Positions 25,453-38,100 of a stretch of DNA of 64,000 bases are shown here, piece by piece (within the stretch, counting starts at the first letter, position 1; each line of letters starts with the position of its first letter). The notes under the pieces were generated by a model, which saw only the letters and a program-made list of their open reading frames with translations, was not told where the DNA came from and searched no databases. The translations under genes and the position numbers were made by a program. This DNA is from Micropterus salmoides. Taxonomy: Eukaryota > Chordata > Actinopteri > Centrarchiformes > Centrarchidae. The DNA lies in assembly GCF_014851395.1 (NCBI RefSeq), contig NW_024040928.1, forward strand, positions 8,991,728 to 9,055,727, written 5' to 3'.

Positions 25453-25468
25453 GGGGGGGGGGGGGGGG
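25453..25468. repeat. G16 homopolymer
   Basis: Sixteen G in a row about 70 bp upstream of the Tc1-like element. Length is likely to be variable or error-prone. Confidence 0.93.
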
Positions 25469-25540
25469 CTAAGGAGACAAACAACTGACAAACAGGGTTT
25501 TTTCTTTTTTTTTAGTTCAACATGTTGACCTGAAATTAAA

Positions 25541-26915
25541 TACACTGCTCAAAAAAATGAAGGGAACACCTGAATCATCACATCAGATTACAATGAACGA
25601 AAAATAGTTGAAAACTGTGACTGTACATTGTATAATTCATAACAAAATTACGTAACAGCAGTCAATGGAAACCAAAATTGATAACAAATTGAGGGCTGGA
25701 TTCAAAATCACACTCAAAATAAAAGTACAAAAATTAAAGTCACAGGCTGAACCAACCTCAGTGACTTTCATCACAACAACTCGTAATGTGACTCATCAGT
25801 GTGTATGCCCACCACGTGCCTGTATACACGACGACAACATCTGGATACACTCCTGATGAGACAGCAGATGTCCTGGGGGATCTTCTCTCAAACTTGGATC
25901 ATGGCATCAGTGAGCTGCTGGACACTCTTTGGCGCTACTCGGCGGCGTTGGATGCACCGATAAATAACATTCCAGAAGTTCTCAATTGGATTCAGGTCTG
26001 GGGAACGTGAGGGCCAGTCAATGGCATCAATGCTATCATCATCCGGGAACTGCCTACAGATCCTGCACCAGGAGGAACCCAGGGCCCACTGCGCCAGCGT
26101 AAGGTCTGACAATGGCTGTGAGGATTTCACGGCACCTCCAGACTGTTACACTGGTGCTCAGTGTGAACCTGCTGTCATCTGTGAAGAGAACAGTGCACCA
26201 ATAGTGGACCTGTCAATTCTGGTGTTCTCTGGTGAATGTCAATTAAGCTGCAAGGTGCTGGGCTGTTAGCACAGATCCCACTAGAGGACGTCGGGCCCTC
26301 ATGCCACCCTCATGGAGTCTCTTTCAGACAGTTTGGTCAGATACCTGCACACCAATAACCTGCTGGGGTTCATTTTATAGGGCTCCTCCTGTTCCTCCTC
26401 GCACAAAACAGCAGATACCGGTCCTGCTGCAAGGTTGATACTCTTCTACAGCCCTGTCCAGCTCTCCTTGTGTTAACGGGCCGTATCCTGGTATCTCTAT
26501 GCTCTTGAGACTGTGCTAGGAGACAAAGCAAACCTTGTAAACCTTTGTTATGGATGTGCCATCCTGGAGGAGCTGGATTACCTGTGCAACCTGAATGCGC
26601 TGCAGTTAGCGCCTCATTTTACCAGTAGTGACAAGGACACTAGCAAAACACAAAACTAGATAACAATCAGGAAGGATTAGAAAATAGTAATTGTCTGTGG
26701 CCACCACCTGCAAAACCATTAGGCTACGTTTTTTGGCGTTTTCTTGCTGTTGCCTCTCCAGTGCACCTGTTGTCACTTTCACTTGCACCAATACAGGTGA
26801 CACTGATTCACTCATTATGCTTCCCAACAGGACAGATTGATAGCCTATCCATGAAGTTTAAACTTGATGTTACACTGTGGTGATTAAATGTTCCCTTATT
26901 TTTCTGACCAATGTA
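25541..26915 (-). mobile_element. Decayed Tc1/mariner transposon, 1.37 kb
   Basis: The left end reads TACACTGCTCAAAAAAATGA and the right end, on the opposite strand, TACATTGGTCAGAAAAATAA, both followed by AGGGAACA. The flanking TA is the Tc1/mariner target dinucleotide. The length is near that of full elements (about 1.2-1.6 kb). The transposase relic inside runs on the minus strand and is broken by stops, frameshifts and internal deletions, so this copy cannot encode its own transposase. A second TIR element begins only 26 bp beyond its right end. Confidence 0.92.
25790..26617 (-). pseudogene. Tc1-type DDE transposase, broken
   Basis: Read on the minus strand, a start codon at 26617 is followed by an in-frame TAA as codon four. 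Next comes a helix-turn-helix-like segment (VIQLLQDGTSITKV), then a frameshift and several stops. Further on, RLHEGGMRARRPLVG and LFTDDSRFTLS are recognisable, the latter carrying the first catalytic Asp. A deletion then removes most sequence up to YAGAVGPGFLLVQD, which holds the second Asp; the conserved residues just after it are lost. The frame shifts again into CRQFPDDDSIDAIDWPSRSP followed by DLNPIENFWN, which holds the third acidic residue (E). The best intact segment is 25888-26130 (80 codons). Intact relatives have roughly 340 residues. The element is fossil by this evidence. Confidence 0.9.
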
Positions 26916-26941
26916 AATTAGTATAGGTATACGTATCTATA

Positions 26942-27701
26942 CCCTAAAACTTTATTAATAACAGAGTCCGAAATAAACACCTATCTCCTTTACTGGCCTG
27001 GTGTGGGAACACATTTTGACAAATAAACGCAGGTCCCAAAACACCCGGTCTGGTTTTCATAGAAGTTGCGGGGTTTTTAGCTGCTTCTAAGCTGCTTAGA
27101 TCATTAATACAAATATTAATGTTTAAACGAATGTCAGTTTGGACATAGATCGGTTAAATTCTCCACAATTCAACTGTTCAGTTCATTTAACGGAAACAAC
27201 AAGCCTAAGTCTAATTCTTAAAGATTTACCGCTGTAACCTACTTTACACTTTAAAAAAGTGCCGACTCACGTTACCTTGGAAGCGCTCGTTAAGTCTGAA
27301 TGTGTCTCTTCCTTGATTATTATTCCTTTAGTCTGTAAGGGTCCACCAATCAAAAGAATCAAAACGTCTTTTCATAAATATTAATCCAACTTGTGAATCC
27401 TGTCATGTGAAAATCATCGCTCTCTGTCTGCTAACTTCTGCCACACGTTTCTCATCCTGCACAGTGTTGTTTTTGTTGCGTTGCTGCCATCAAAATAAAA
27501 GCGCACAAGCCGTCTGTCGGAGCAAGATCAAATGAATGACATGTATTTGATATTACTGGATAACTGTTTAAAATAAACAAACTGTTTCATAGTAGTTTCA
27601 GTTTTGTGCAAGAGGAATTAAAGGCCTGTCCCAAATAAAGGCAGGGTCAATTCAGTGATTTTAGAAAATAAAAGCCCGGGCTATTAATCAAAGTTTTACG
27701 G
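26942..27701. mobile_element. Non-autonomous TIR DNA transposon, 760 bp
   Basis: The left end reads CCCTAAAACTTTATTAATA and the right end, on the opposite strand, CCGTAAAACTTTGATTAATA, identical apart from one mismatch and one inserted base. Both ends are bordered by TATA (26938-26941 and 27702-27705), a possible 4-bp target duplication, although the right flank is a TA-rich run and weakens that call. I recall the right-hand part (aataaaagcccgggctatta, ggcctgtcccaaataaaggc) as a frequent fish repeat. There is no coding frame of note, and superfamily assignment is uncertain. Confidence 0.75.
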
Positions 27702-27705
27702 TATA

Positions 27706-28360
27706 TATATTTTCTATATGTAAATATATACTGCATATGTGCTTGGGGTTTGATGTTGATTTGAAATATCAAAAGAAATTATATATTGTTCTATAACTAT
27801 ATCAGTGTTCTGATCGGCTTGAATTTTTGGTAGTATCCCTAAAGTAACGCACTGTGATTTGATTAGAGCAATACTTGTGTGTTGGTTAGTTCTAAGTTCA
27901 TTTAAAAAAAACAGTAAGCCATACCTGTTTTAATTGTTAGCTATCTCATTGGTAACAGACATAATGATAGCTAAACCACCTTTACGTTTTGTCACCTTTT
28001 GTCGCCCTGCCCAACCCCAGTCTGGGCCAGTAACCACACACTATACGCCAGTCGATCAAGGCACATACCAAAAAACATTCAATGTAGTTTATCGGTATTC
28101 CTGATGGCCAGTCCGCCTTGCTCAGTTCAAAGATTTGCACTCCCTGACTATGTAGTTTATAATTTTTAAAAAAAATCTGTCCAACTGAAATTGCCTTCAG
28201 TCACAAATAATGTTTGTGTTGTTTATAGTTTGTTATTATTAAAAGGAAGAGAAATGCCTTTGAATGCCTATCAGATGCTCCTTTTTGTCTCAGCTGGCTA
28301 GGGGGGCGTGTTGGTGTCTGTGTTTGATTGACAGCAGCTGCCAGAGTGCCTGTGTTACAC
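27706..28360. other. Spacer between transposons, no gene seen
   Basis: AT-rich at first (TATATA run), then a moderately GC-balanced segment at 27990-28130 that may be a repeat remnant. No ends could be defined. Confidence 0.35.
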
Positions 28361-29380
28361 CCAGGCTTGGCGCCAGGATGAAGTTACTTAGGGGGCTGTT
28401 TAAAATTGCGAGTGGGTAATTTTTTCAGAAATGAACTGATTTTACCATGCAATAGCAATATATGGCTACTGATCCAAAATAGAGAGTAGTACTAGCAGAG
28501 TGATACATATTTTATAATTCATGAATGATTCTCTTTTAGCTGACATAAAATATAGCAAGTGAGAAGACTGAAAGAGATGCGCCTCTAATGGTCAATTTTG
28601 CTTCTGCTGTAAACAAGGCATGTCATTAGGGCCGCAACTAAAGACTATTTTGATAGTCGATTAATCTATCGACTATTCAGATTATGAATCACAAAATTAC
28701 AAATGCCTCTCATTTAGCTATCAGCTTTTAAACTACTAACTAAACCTGAGGTTGTTTTAGGCATGTGCTAATTAACAGTCAAGACAATAAAATAAATACT
28801 GCTTTCAAAAATACATATTTTAATGAACATTTCTGCTGCAGCAAAAGAAAGTTCGTGAACTGCAGACGCTGCAGTAAGAGGGGACAAATAATTAACAATT
28901 TGTCATAGACACATTTCACAAAGTTTATAAATGTTTCCCCTAACTGAAAAACTCGCAAAACAATGTGATTTTTTTAAGGGAGTCTGGGACTAATTTGCCT
29001 TCACCTCAAATTAATCACGCGCAGTTTTCTGGATGACAGAGAGCCAATGTCAATGGATAACGAGAATGCATTAAAAATACTAATACAGGATCGGATATTT
29101 TATTATGCGGATAACATATCCAGATACAGATTTTAATAACAGGTGTAAGTTACGTGTTCTGTCTGTCCTCATTACAGTACTACGGACAGTGCCGCCCCAG
29201 CATACACCTATTCAAATAGCCTAAAATTACAGTGCTAAAGTAATTCTCCGACACACCAAACCAGCAGAATTCTCACAAAAATGTTTTTGTTTTTGCTATT
29301 TTTCTATATATACATAGAAATTAAACCGAGGGGGCAAAAAATATAACTGAAAATACAACCCCTCATGGTGCCGGGTCTGG
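28361..29380. mobile_element. TIR DNA element with 6-bp TSD, 1.02 kb
   Basis: The left end reads CCAGGCTTGGCGCCA and the right end, on the opposite strand, CCAGACCCGGCACCA. These match at 11 of 15 positions, and all four differences are transitions, as expected from CpG decay of a common ancestor. The hexamer TTACAC lies immediately outside both ends (28355-28360 and 29381-29386), consistent with a 6-bp target-site duplication. No open frame of significance is present. A second dispersed repeat seems to have its head inside at about 28626. A 6-bp duplication excludes classic Tc1 (TA) and piggyBac (TTAA) and does not suit hAT (8 bp), so I leave the superfamily open. Confidence 0.65.
28626..28700 (+). 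mobile_element. Head of a GGGCTGCAACTAA-type dispersed repeat
   Basis: The segment GGGCCGCAACTAAAGACTAT, then 'tagtcgattaatctatcgac', matches the start of a very common fish repeat known for alternating GATTAATCGATTA words. A related copy, in opposite orientation, is at 44204-44401. Only the first ~75 bp are recognisable, and its far end inside the 28361-29380 element is not visible. Confidence 0.5.
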
Positions 29381-29386
29381 TTACAC

Positions 29387-32300
29387 CGTAGAGAACAAGA
29401 GAGAACATAAACTAGATGTTATGTACAGACAGCATGTTAGCAGGTATTGAACAGTAAGGACCACAATGGCATCTAACTGGACTGAAGTGACATTTGCAAG
29501 TACATATACACACTGTTTGATGTGCTGCAGCTGACAAGATGTATATTCATGTTTGTTGGATAAGAAGTTGACTTTAGCAGGAAAGCTAATGTGGGTTGTT
29601 GTGCAAAGCCTGTGGCTCTTGTGTAGCAGGTTGCTGTCTAACCTAATTCGCTGGAAAGGTATTACACTACTACCACTGCTCACTCACTATCAGCTTTATT
29701 AAAATTCCAAATGTGCAGTACAGAACATCTACTGTGGCTCATTTAAAAGTTAAAAGACTCAGTTTCGGCAACTTCCGGACTATATAGGTCAGGGAAACCT
29801 GCCAAAAGGCTTCTTGCATATTGGGCACACGTGTTATGCCACACATCACTGACATTTGATGTTTTCCACCTCTCCACTTCCACTCCTCTCAACCCTCCCC
29901 CGTCTCTTTGGGCTCCTCTCACCTCTCTGTTCTGCTCTGCTCTCCTCTCCTGCTTTGAGCCTCCACTTTTCTCTCGTCTTCGTCTCCTCTTCCCTTGGAT
30001 AGTGATTGTGATGGAGAGGTTAATCCGGCCGGCATATGGTTGCCATCGGCGGCAGATCAGCCCATAATGGTGGATGGACAGTGTAGGCTAATAACGATCT
30101 TTGATCCTCCACGAAACCCTCAACTCGCGTGGCTCTGATTTCCCCGCATCGCTGCCTTGCTGAAATGAAGAGGCCCTGCCGCTCTGGAAGTCATTTTGGG
30201 CTTATTACTTAAGCCTCAGTGTATCCCCATTGTCTTTGCAAGCATTGGAAATGACTAGAGGCTGTGCTTCTGTGCAGTCAGTGGTGCGGGTATTTCCTCT
30301 AACTGTGCTGCTTTGTTGGCCAACCTCTTTATGCAGCAGCCAACTTTTGATGAGAGCTTTAATTTGATGTTGTTAAGGTTGTATGGTTTCAACTTTGCCA
30401 TTTCTTTGGCTTATAATAGTCAAGGATTTTTTTCCCATGCGAACTCATAGCCTGTTGGGCGACGTCCTAAAATGGCCTCCAGATTTATTGGTGAGTTTTT
30501 TCCCTATCCGAGCCAAAGCAAGAACATTACTCAGCAGCAATTACTACAGCAGTTGACAGGGTCGCTGCTCACCACGACCTACGCACATCCAAGCGTCAAG
30601 GTGTATAGTGATTGAGTAATGCAGTACTAAAATGCACAATTACAGCTTACGGACTTGGGTTTTGTGACTGTGTCATCTTGGAGGGGCTGAAACAGCACAC
30701 CAACCAAGCTCAGGATTGTTGCTAGGCCAATCACTGACACCTCAGCAGTAATTAGAGTAAGACCTATGGGAGGGCATCAGTCACGTCCCTGTCCCAGTGA
30801 CTCATGACCCCCTCAGTAGAGCCTGTACAACACACCTCAGTGCCGCCTGCACACACGTGGAACCAGTCAGCGGACACTGAGCCTGGGCTGGTTTAAAATG
30901 TAGAGGCTTTGAATGGATGATCTGTTTACAGGGAGAAGAAAGGCAGGCTATCACGTTGCCAGATCTGGAACACATTGATGTTGATGCTACACCTATTGTC
31001 AGATGAAACTGTGGATCTATTTGATACACAACAGATGATTCATGGGATATATACAAATACTCTGACAGGCAGCAGGGAGATTTAGATCTGTGAATGAGCT
31101 TACGGTTGCATCTGTGCTATACAGTGACTGTATCCACATGCTCGATTTCATTGCTTCTGTGACTGTTTATTTCATACTGGCACAGCTAATTAAAGGACCA
31201 ATTTTAAGTCAATATTTAGGCCATAAATTCTGCAACAAATGAAACCTCAACAGACATAAAACTCTGTTATTTTTTTGTATGAGGTGAAGTTTTCCATCAA
31301 GATTAAATTAAAAGTTTTGACAGCTTTGGTCCAAGTCACTACTTCTTTTCATCCAATGGCCTCCCCAAAGGCCAACAAGTACTGGCAGATACGCTCACCC
31401 CTGAGAACTAGAAACAGGAGGGATATATGGTGCAGCCAGTGTGTCGGCGTGTGTCAGCTTTTCTATTTCAGCCCGGTTTGAGGCACACCTTTGTGTGTTG
31501 CTGTGAAGTAAATGGATATTTTCCTCAAGGATACCTCACAGCAGAGTTTGTGTGTTCACCAGGAGCTTTCAGTGCGTGGTTGGAAGACAGACTACGTTGC
31601 AGACAGATCTCTGGTTTAGCTCTGGGTTTGCCTTCTCCCCCTGCTCCTGGCCAAAACTATGCAGATGAAAGTTTGGAGTGTAACAAAGTGATTAACAGCG
31701 GTGCAGCATGAATGGCTGAGGTTTGCCATATTTCTCCTGCTGGGTGGTAACCTAATGGCCATATTAACATTAATTCAATTTTCTCCCATCCTGTCTTTTT
31801 AGAGAGGCGCTTCATTATAGCGGGGGACATGCCTGATTTTTACAACACATGAGTGGGAAAACAGCAGAATGCACAGTTAGAGAGGAAAACATTTGAAAAC
31901 ATTCCGGCGACACAGCAAAGTTTCCCAGGAAATGGGCGGCTGCTCTGTGACCCTTTGTCTTTTCTTTTTTTATCAAACAGAAGCTGTGTTTTATTTTAAA
32001 GAGCTGTTTGTGCACATTTTCAAAATGAGAAATGCAGACCATATCCTGTTATTGAAGGCCCGGTTGTCTTTACTGTCTGGTAAGGCAGCGGCATATGGCA
32101 GTGTCCCTTTCTGCATATCAGGGTAGCTTGGTGAAGGGGCAGCATGTTTAGTCATACATTAGGGCGAAGACACTTAAATGCTACCTGATGTTAGCGGGAG
32201 TGCATGTGGATACAGTGGGGTTTTTTAGGCGTGCCTCAGAAAGTATGCACAATAATTTTGCCATTTACTGCGGTCTTGTGATGGTGCACTGCCGCTGTTA

Positions 32301-35034
32301 TATTGGTTTGGAATGTACCATTCTATTTTTGAGTGAGCCCACTCAGTGGGTTGTGGGCCACTACGGCCACTGGCCCACTCATGACTTACAACAAAGCCCG
32401 ATGATTGGGTCTAAACCGCCCGACGAAGTTGCCTTTTTGACGCAGGAAATTTTTGAGGTGATTATGTCAACATTTCTGCACTGCAACATCCTTTATAAAG
32501 AAATATGACTGACAGAGCGGACATTGAATTTCACCGCAGTGTTTTCCCAAATTCTATCCAACAAATTGCCCTGTTGGGATTTCCAAGGTTTCCAGTTCAA
32601 TCCTTAAAAAGCAAGCAAGATTGATACAAATATGATGAAGAAAATTATCTTTTTTCCCCCCTCTTCTGATTGCAATTTGACCACAATGTGTTCTAGATCA
32701 CAAGAATGTGTACTCTCAAGAACAATCCTTGTTCTGTGGCTGTCTGTCTCATTCATCTGTGTGAATGGAGCTTGTAATTACCGAACAGAGCAGTTGTGTT
32801 TAAATGGCAATACAGTTTGCAGTTTTTCACATAAACTGTCAGAAGCTTGAATGTGAACCGAAGCAAAATAAGCAATATTTCTGTGTAGAGTCCCTGCCAA
32901 TAGCCCGAACAAAATAACAACTCCCCATCCAGGCCAACTGCTGTGGCGGCCCTGTTTATTTTTCTGGACAGAGTTCATCGATGGAATTTCAGAATTAACT
33001 GACAGACTTAAAAATATTTATTGAAAGGGCACCATAGCAAAAATGAACATCAGAAAAAAAAAAAAGAATCAAAAAGCATCCATCATCGCTGTTAGGGGAG
33101 TATACGAGCATGGTACGGCTGTCATTTCATTTCCACTCGCGCTAGATTAAATAAAGAGCCAGCTGCAAAAAAATCCTTCTGTACTCTGGAGTCTCCAGCC
33201 CTCTGGCACTATGTTTGACTGACCACTTGTCAAACTGAGAATGAAAAGGGTATACTGTAATTACAACTTGCCACAAGACTCTGAGCAGTTATTAATGAAG
33301 ATTAAATATATTAGCCCACATTTTATCTTAGATCACTGGGGCCCGATTAGTTCGGAAACACAAACATATTGTTGATATTAGAGTTATTAGTTCCCATAGG
33401 ATGAGATTGCCTATAATTTCTGCACCCTTGGAGGCATGCATGAATATTGATCCATCATGCAAGCTTTGGTAATAGTAGCTGCAGTAGTTGCACTAGTGGT
33501 ATAGTTAAGCTTTAAACCTCAAAAGCATTTCATATGTGAGCTGGCTTTGATTTGGAGCTTGAATGGGGGAATAATGGGAGGCAGACAAGCTGGGGATTTC
33601 AGCCACACAAAGGCACCGTGCCTCTCTAAGGGGTCTGGCTGCCTGGCTGTCTCAGGGCCCTGGGCTGAGGTTGAGACTGAGGCTATAAGGTTGGGGTTTC
33701 ACGGAAGACAGAGCTGCATGGGGGTTAGTAATGAAAGGTCTGGATGGATGAGGAGAGTCAGAAGCGTGTCATCCTCTCCTGCAGCCTAACCCTCACCTCG
33801 GAGATTAGTTAGTCGCAGAGAAGTAGCAGAAGGGCTTTGGAAGCGCAGGAAAGGAGGCTTGAGTGTGTGGGAGGGTCGAGCAGTGGGTAGACTGAGTTAC
33901 TGTGGGGATGGGCTGGGGTGAGATGGGACACAGGCGGGGTGGGGTGACTTTGGGTTGTGGCGGCTCCTTTCTAAACAGCGCTCCTAAAAATAGGTCCTTC
34001 CACTATTTGAGTATTCAGTCATGAAAGGATGAAAGGGGTTTCTTTTCAAATCAACTTAAGCAAAGCAAATCTTGAATTTGATGCTAGATTAAAGTTTGGT
34101 GAATGTATGAAAAAGGGAAACGTGGAATTTTCCACTTATTTTGCAACAAAACAGTACAGTACTAGGACCTAGCTGTTGTACCTTAATAGTCAAACAGGAG
34201 CTCTAATAAAGAAATAAAAGCAGAAATATCTGCAGTAGTTTGAGGGGGATGACGGAACCTAATACAGCTGCAATAAAGTTAAAATGTCAACTATGGCTGA
34301 TTTATTTGAAGTGGAAGGGAAGTGTTTAATACGAGACACATGGTTTCAATAGATAGCTGAAGTTCCATGCCACAAACTGCAGAAAGATGTAAAACGAACT
34401 GTACAGGAATTGGTCAGTGATAAGTACATGATATAAGACAGACACAATGATGCCATACAAGTTCACTCTCAAACTGACTATTCCTTTTTTATTTTAGTAT
34501 AGTAACACTTTATTTCCAGTGAGATTCAACAATTCAGATGTCTTTACAGTACAGTACTGTATGTGTAGAAATTTAAAGTAATATTTTCACTACTTTGATA
34601 AACTCTCAAAAGGCCCTCTCCCATATGGAAGCTTGCATCTTTCTTGGTTATATCTACAGAGACAGACAGGTGCAAACAAATACACACCGCAATGCGCTCC
34701 AGGGCCTCTACTGTACACAAGCGTGGATGTTCAAATATACCAAGTCCCACACCAAATCTACTTTGCAGTCTTTGTTCAGTGTCTTGCACTAACACTTGGT
34801 GCCTCCATTGCCAGAAAAATAAACACTACCACTCAAGACTGGGACACGGATCCGAAATAGTGTCTGGCACAGAGCGCTAGGCAGCAATGCCAATGTGAAA
34901 ATCTAAACATTTTGGAGAGAAATTCTGAACATTATAGCGATAAAGCTTACACTTTCAAGGGATTAACACATTTACTGAATATATATGTGAAGAGTTTATC
35001 TGGAATCAAGCAACATCAGGACTATTTTTTTCAT
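29387..35034. other. Long repeat-poor non-coding stretch
   Basis: About 5.6 kb without a recognisable mobile element, microsatellite of note or coding exon. All frames are short and overlap on both strands. Blocks at about 30020-30260 and 33270-33440 have the low-repeat, homeodomain/TCF-word texture of regulatory DNA. A G-rich segment (33540-33970) contains GGGG-rich words but no gene. Confidence 0.4.
30020..30260. promoter_or_regulatory. Candidate conserved non-coding element
   Basis: A repeat-free, GC-balanced block with the words CCCATAATGG, GGCTAATAACGA and ATCTTTGATC (a TCF/LEF-type site) close together, and with several preserved CpGs in a CpG-poor neighbourhood. No coding frame spans it. 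The call is by texture only. Confidence 0.25.
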
Positions 35035-35165
35035 AACTAGTGATAGTTTTGTCACCTGATTTTGACTTTTGACAAAAATATAGTACTTTTACACACATTT
35101 TAGTCATTTGATGATTGTTAGTTTTAGTTAGTTAGTTAGTCTGAAAGATCATCCGCGAAGCTTTA
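35035..35165. repeat. Probable fragment of a TTTAGTC-rich fish repeat
   Basis: The words CACATTTTAGTCATTTGATG and GTTAGTTTTAGTTAGTTAG resemble a dispersed fish repeat that I remember as rich in 'tagttttagtcgac'-type words. It is degenerate and has no visible ends. Confidence 0.3.
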
Positions 35166-38100
35166 GTTTAATTTTTTGTGCAGTTTTTGTATGTGCTCAG
35201 CATTATCAGACCACTGCTGTGACTATCTCTGATTATTAAAGTGACCATGGTTAGAGGTATTGTTGCCCTGCAGTGATAGAAAACACGCACTCTGTAACAG
35301 ACACGTGCAGTTATCATTCCCAGTCTCTGGCTGGCATTTTTGCAGCTACCTCTGACCTCCACCGCAGAATAAAAGCTGTGCATGGGAACCTTCTACACTG
35401 CACTCACTTGCAGCTGAAAAACACCTGATAACATTAAACCTAAAAAGCTAATTAAGTACACATCTGGGTTAATATTAAGATACAGCTGACAATAATCTTT
35501 TAGGCCTTCCTTCTGATAAACAAGAAAAAGGGAAATAAGAATGTTTGGTCCCACCCAGTTCTTGATAATGTTAGCTACATTCTTGTTAGCTTACCTTTTT
35601 ATAGATGCCAGAAACATGCCTGGGAAGCATATTTTAGTTTGTTCCAGCTGTGTAATTTTCAGTTTAAGAATCTTACAATTCTGATAGAGACATGACAAAA
35701 TGCTGAATGTTGCTTTTTAGTGCAAAAATTCAAACAGCTACATCAACCTATGAAGATTATTTTGGAACAATCAGGAGCATATAAAGTGCAATTCTGCATA
35801 TTTAATAGGTGATTAGTTTATTTATTTGTCCATTGGTCTTTCACTTGATAATTAAGTTTTTATTTACTGACAAAAAATGAAACACATCTCGTCATAGTTT
35901 ATGTTTTCAAAGGTATTTTTTGTGTAATTTCATCATGGAGAAACAAATATCTTTAACAAAAGTCCACAAAGCACACATGCTCTTTTCAGCAACACTTTGC
36001 CTCACATTTATACAGTTATAGACACATTCACACCTGGTAGCTGCAAAAATATCCAAAGTCATCAACTGGTGGCCACAAAGCCACTCTGCTGGAGTGGATG
36101 AGGGTAAAATACCTTGTACAACCTGACAGCCTTCACAGCCTTTCAGCAACTTCCTGGTCACAAATCAGCTTCTCTAACCTTTAGGCTGCAGTTTAAATGA
36201 CCAGTCTCCAGCTCCACTGTCTGCACGCAGGTTCAGCTGCTAAATCAAACACTTCTTTCTTGCTGCTTAGCATTTATGTTGTGGTGCTGAAGCTTCATTT
36301 CACAGGCTTTTAATGGATGTTTTTTTTTCTCCTTGTTTATGGGCATGTGTGTGTTTTTTTTTGCAAGTTGAGAGAGAAGAATCCAAGAGAGAGGGAGAGA
36401 CATAGAGAGACGGAGAGCTGAGTGTGTGAGAGAGAGTGGGAGTCCTGAGATGAAACGCTGACATGGAGTTTCCTCATGGCGCAGAAACGGCCCGTGAGTT
36501 CGGAGGCGTTGTTGAGACTACAGAGAAACGCTTTCCTCATTTTTGCTCCGGAGGAACTGACTGATCACTGGCCAGTCTGCTCGCTTTCGAAAGACAGTTG
36601 TCTCTGTAGTTTCCTGATCCGGACCAAAGCCCTTTGTGACTAAACAAATGGAATAAATTACCCAACTGGAGTGAATTATAGATTTTCCCCCTAGAAGTTG
36701 CTGGCATTTATTATATTACAAATGCCTTTATGTTAGGAACAGAAATTAAATGGGGAAGTCGTAAAAAGTGCACTCCCAGACTTATGGCAACAGCCTCCAA
36801 TATTCTGTTAAACAGAAACGCTCCTCTGGAAGGGTCAAGCATTTATACTTCTGTATATGTTTTTTGAAGATCTCGGTTATTAGTTCAACCTGGTGACCCC
36901 ACAGACACTTTGCCTTCTGTCAGAGACGACATTTCCTACAGTGTCAAATGGGCTCCAGGCATAACCCTTTGAGCTCGGCTGCTACATCTGCTCTACATAT
37001 TCATCCCAGGGCCTCTTTAATCCTTGCGCTGCGCCCACACTCACATTCTCCCCCACACACACAAACAGAAAATACACACACCTATCTACACCCAAATGCA
37101 AACGCACAGATATGTGCACACGCAGAGGGCCGAGCACGCATGTAAGCATGTACGGTGATTAAGAAAGTGGAAAAAACAAAACAATTTAGTGCGTCAAGCT
37201 TGAAGAGGAACGAGATTTAGCAACCTCCATTTAAAACAAGCAAACAGTTCTGAATAAGCTGTGACTAGTTTGGTTCAGAGCTAAAAATACAATCTTATTT
37301 CAAACTGTAAATACACAACGCACCAGCTTTAGAACTTTGTGGGTGCAGTGTCTCCAAAGATAACTGGTGATTGATGAAAAGCTTTACTGAATGTTCAGGC
37401 TACCTGATTCATTGATACATCAGAAATTAATTTGACTGGATATTATGTTGCAATGCGAAGTGCTAAAATCAATTAAAATCTAATTAAATAATGCTTTAAT
37501 AAAAAGAAAATTATGGTCAGTTCACCCAATGCACATTCCCAATGCACATTTTCATGTACTCCCACCTCGACATTTTACCATTACTTAAATTATAATTGAG
37601 TAAATTAATTTGTTATATCACCCATCCCCAGCTTGGTGCTACACTGTCGATGTTTAGACTCTAAGGTTTCTCTGGTGTGGCAAATGTTTGTTTTGTCAAT
37701 CTTGTTTGACAGCAGCATACTCTCTCAGGTGAAGCCTACAACCTGACAAAAGTGCGGGAATTGGCAGGGACGTGTTCAGAACGAAAAACACAAGTGCCTG
37801 TGTTTGTGGGCATGGGAGGTTTCAGGCGACTGCAAGATGATCAAATACTAAGGAGGCTATTGAGATACCACTACACACATAGATAACATAATTTATAATA
37901 TTATGACATACGAGGATGATTTACCTCTGGAAAGTTATTCCAAACAAGGTTTTGATGGAAGAATACTCTGGAAAGTTATTTCATTCATGTTTAATCACAA
38001 TGATCACCAGGAAAACAATTGCATTGGACATTCAACATACGTCATTCTCGTAAAAGAAATTGGCACACTATGCTGTGTTGGATGGCATTGCATTAAGTTG

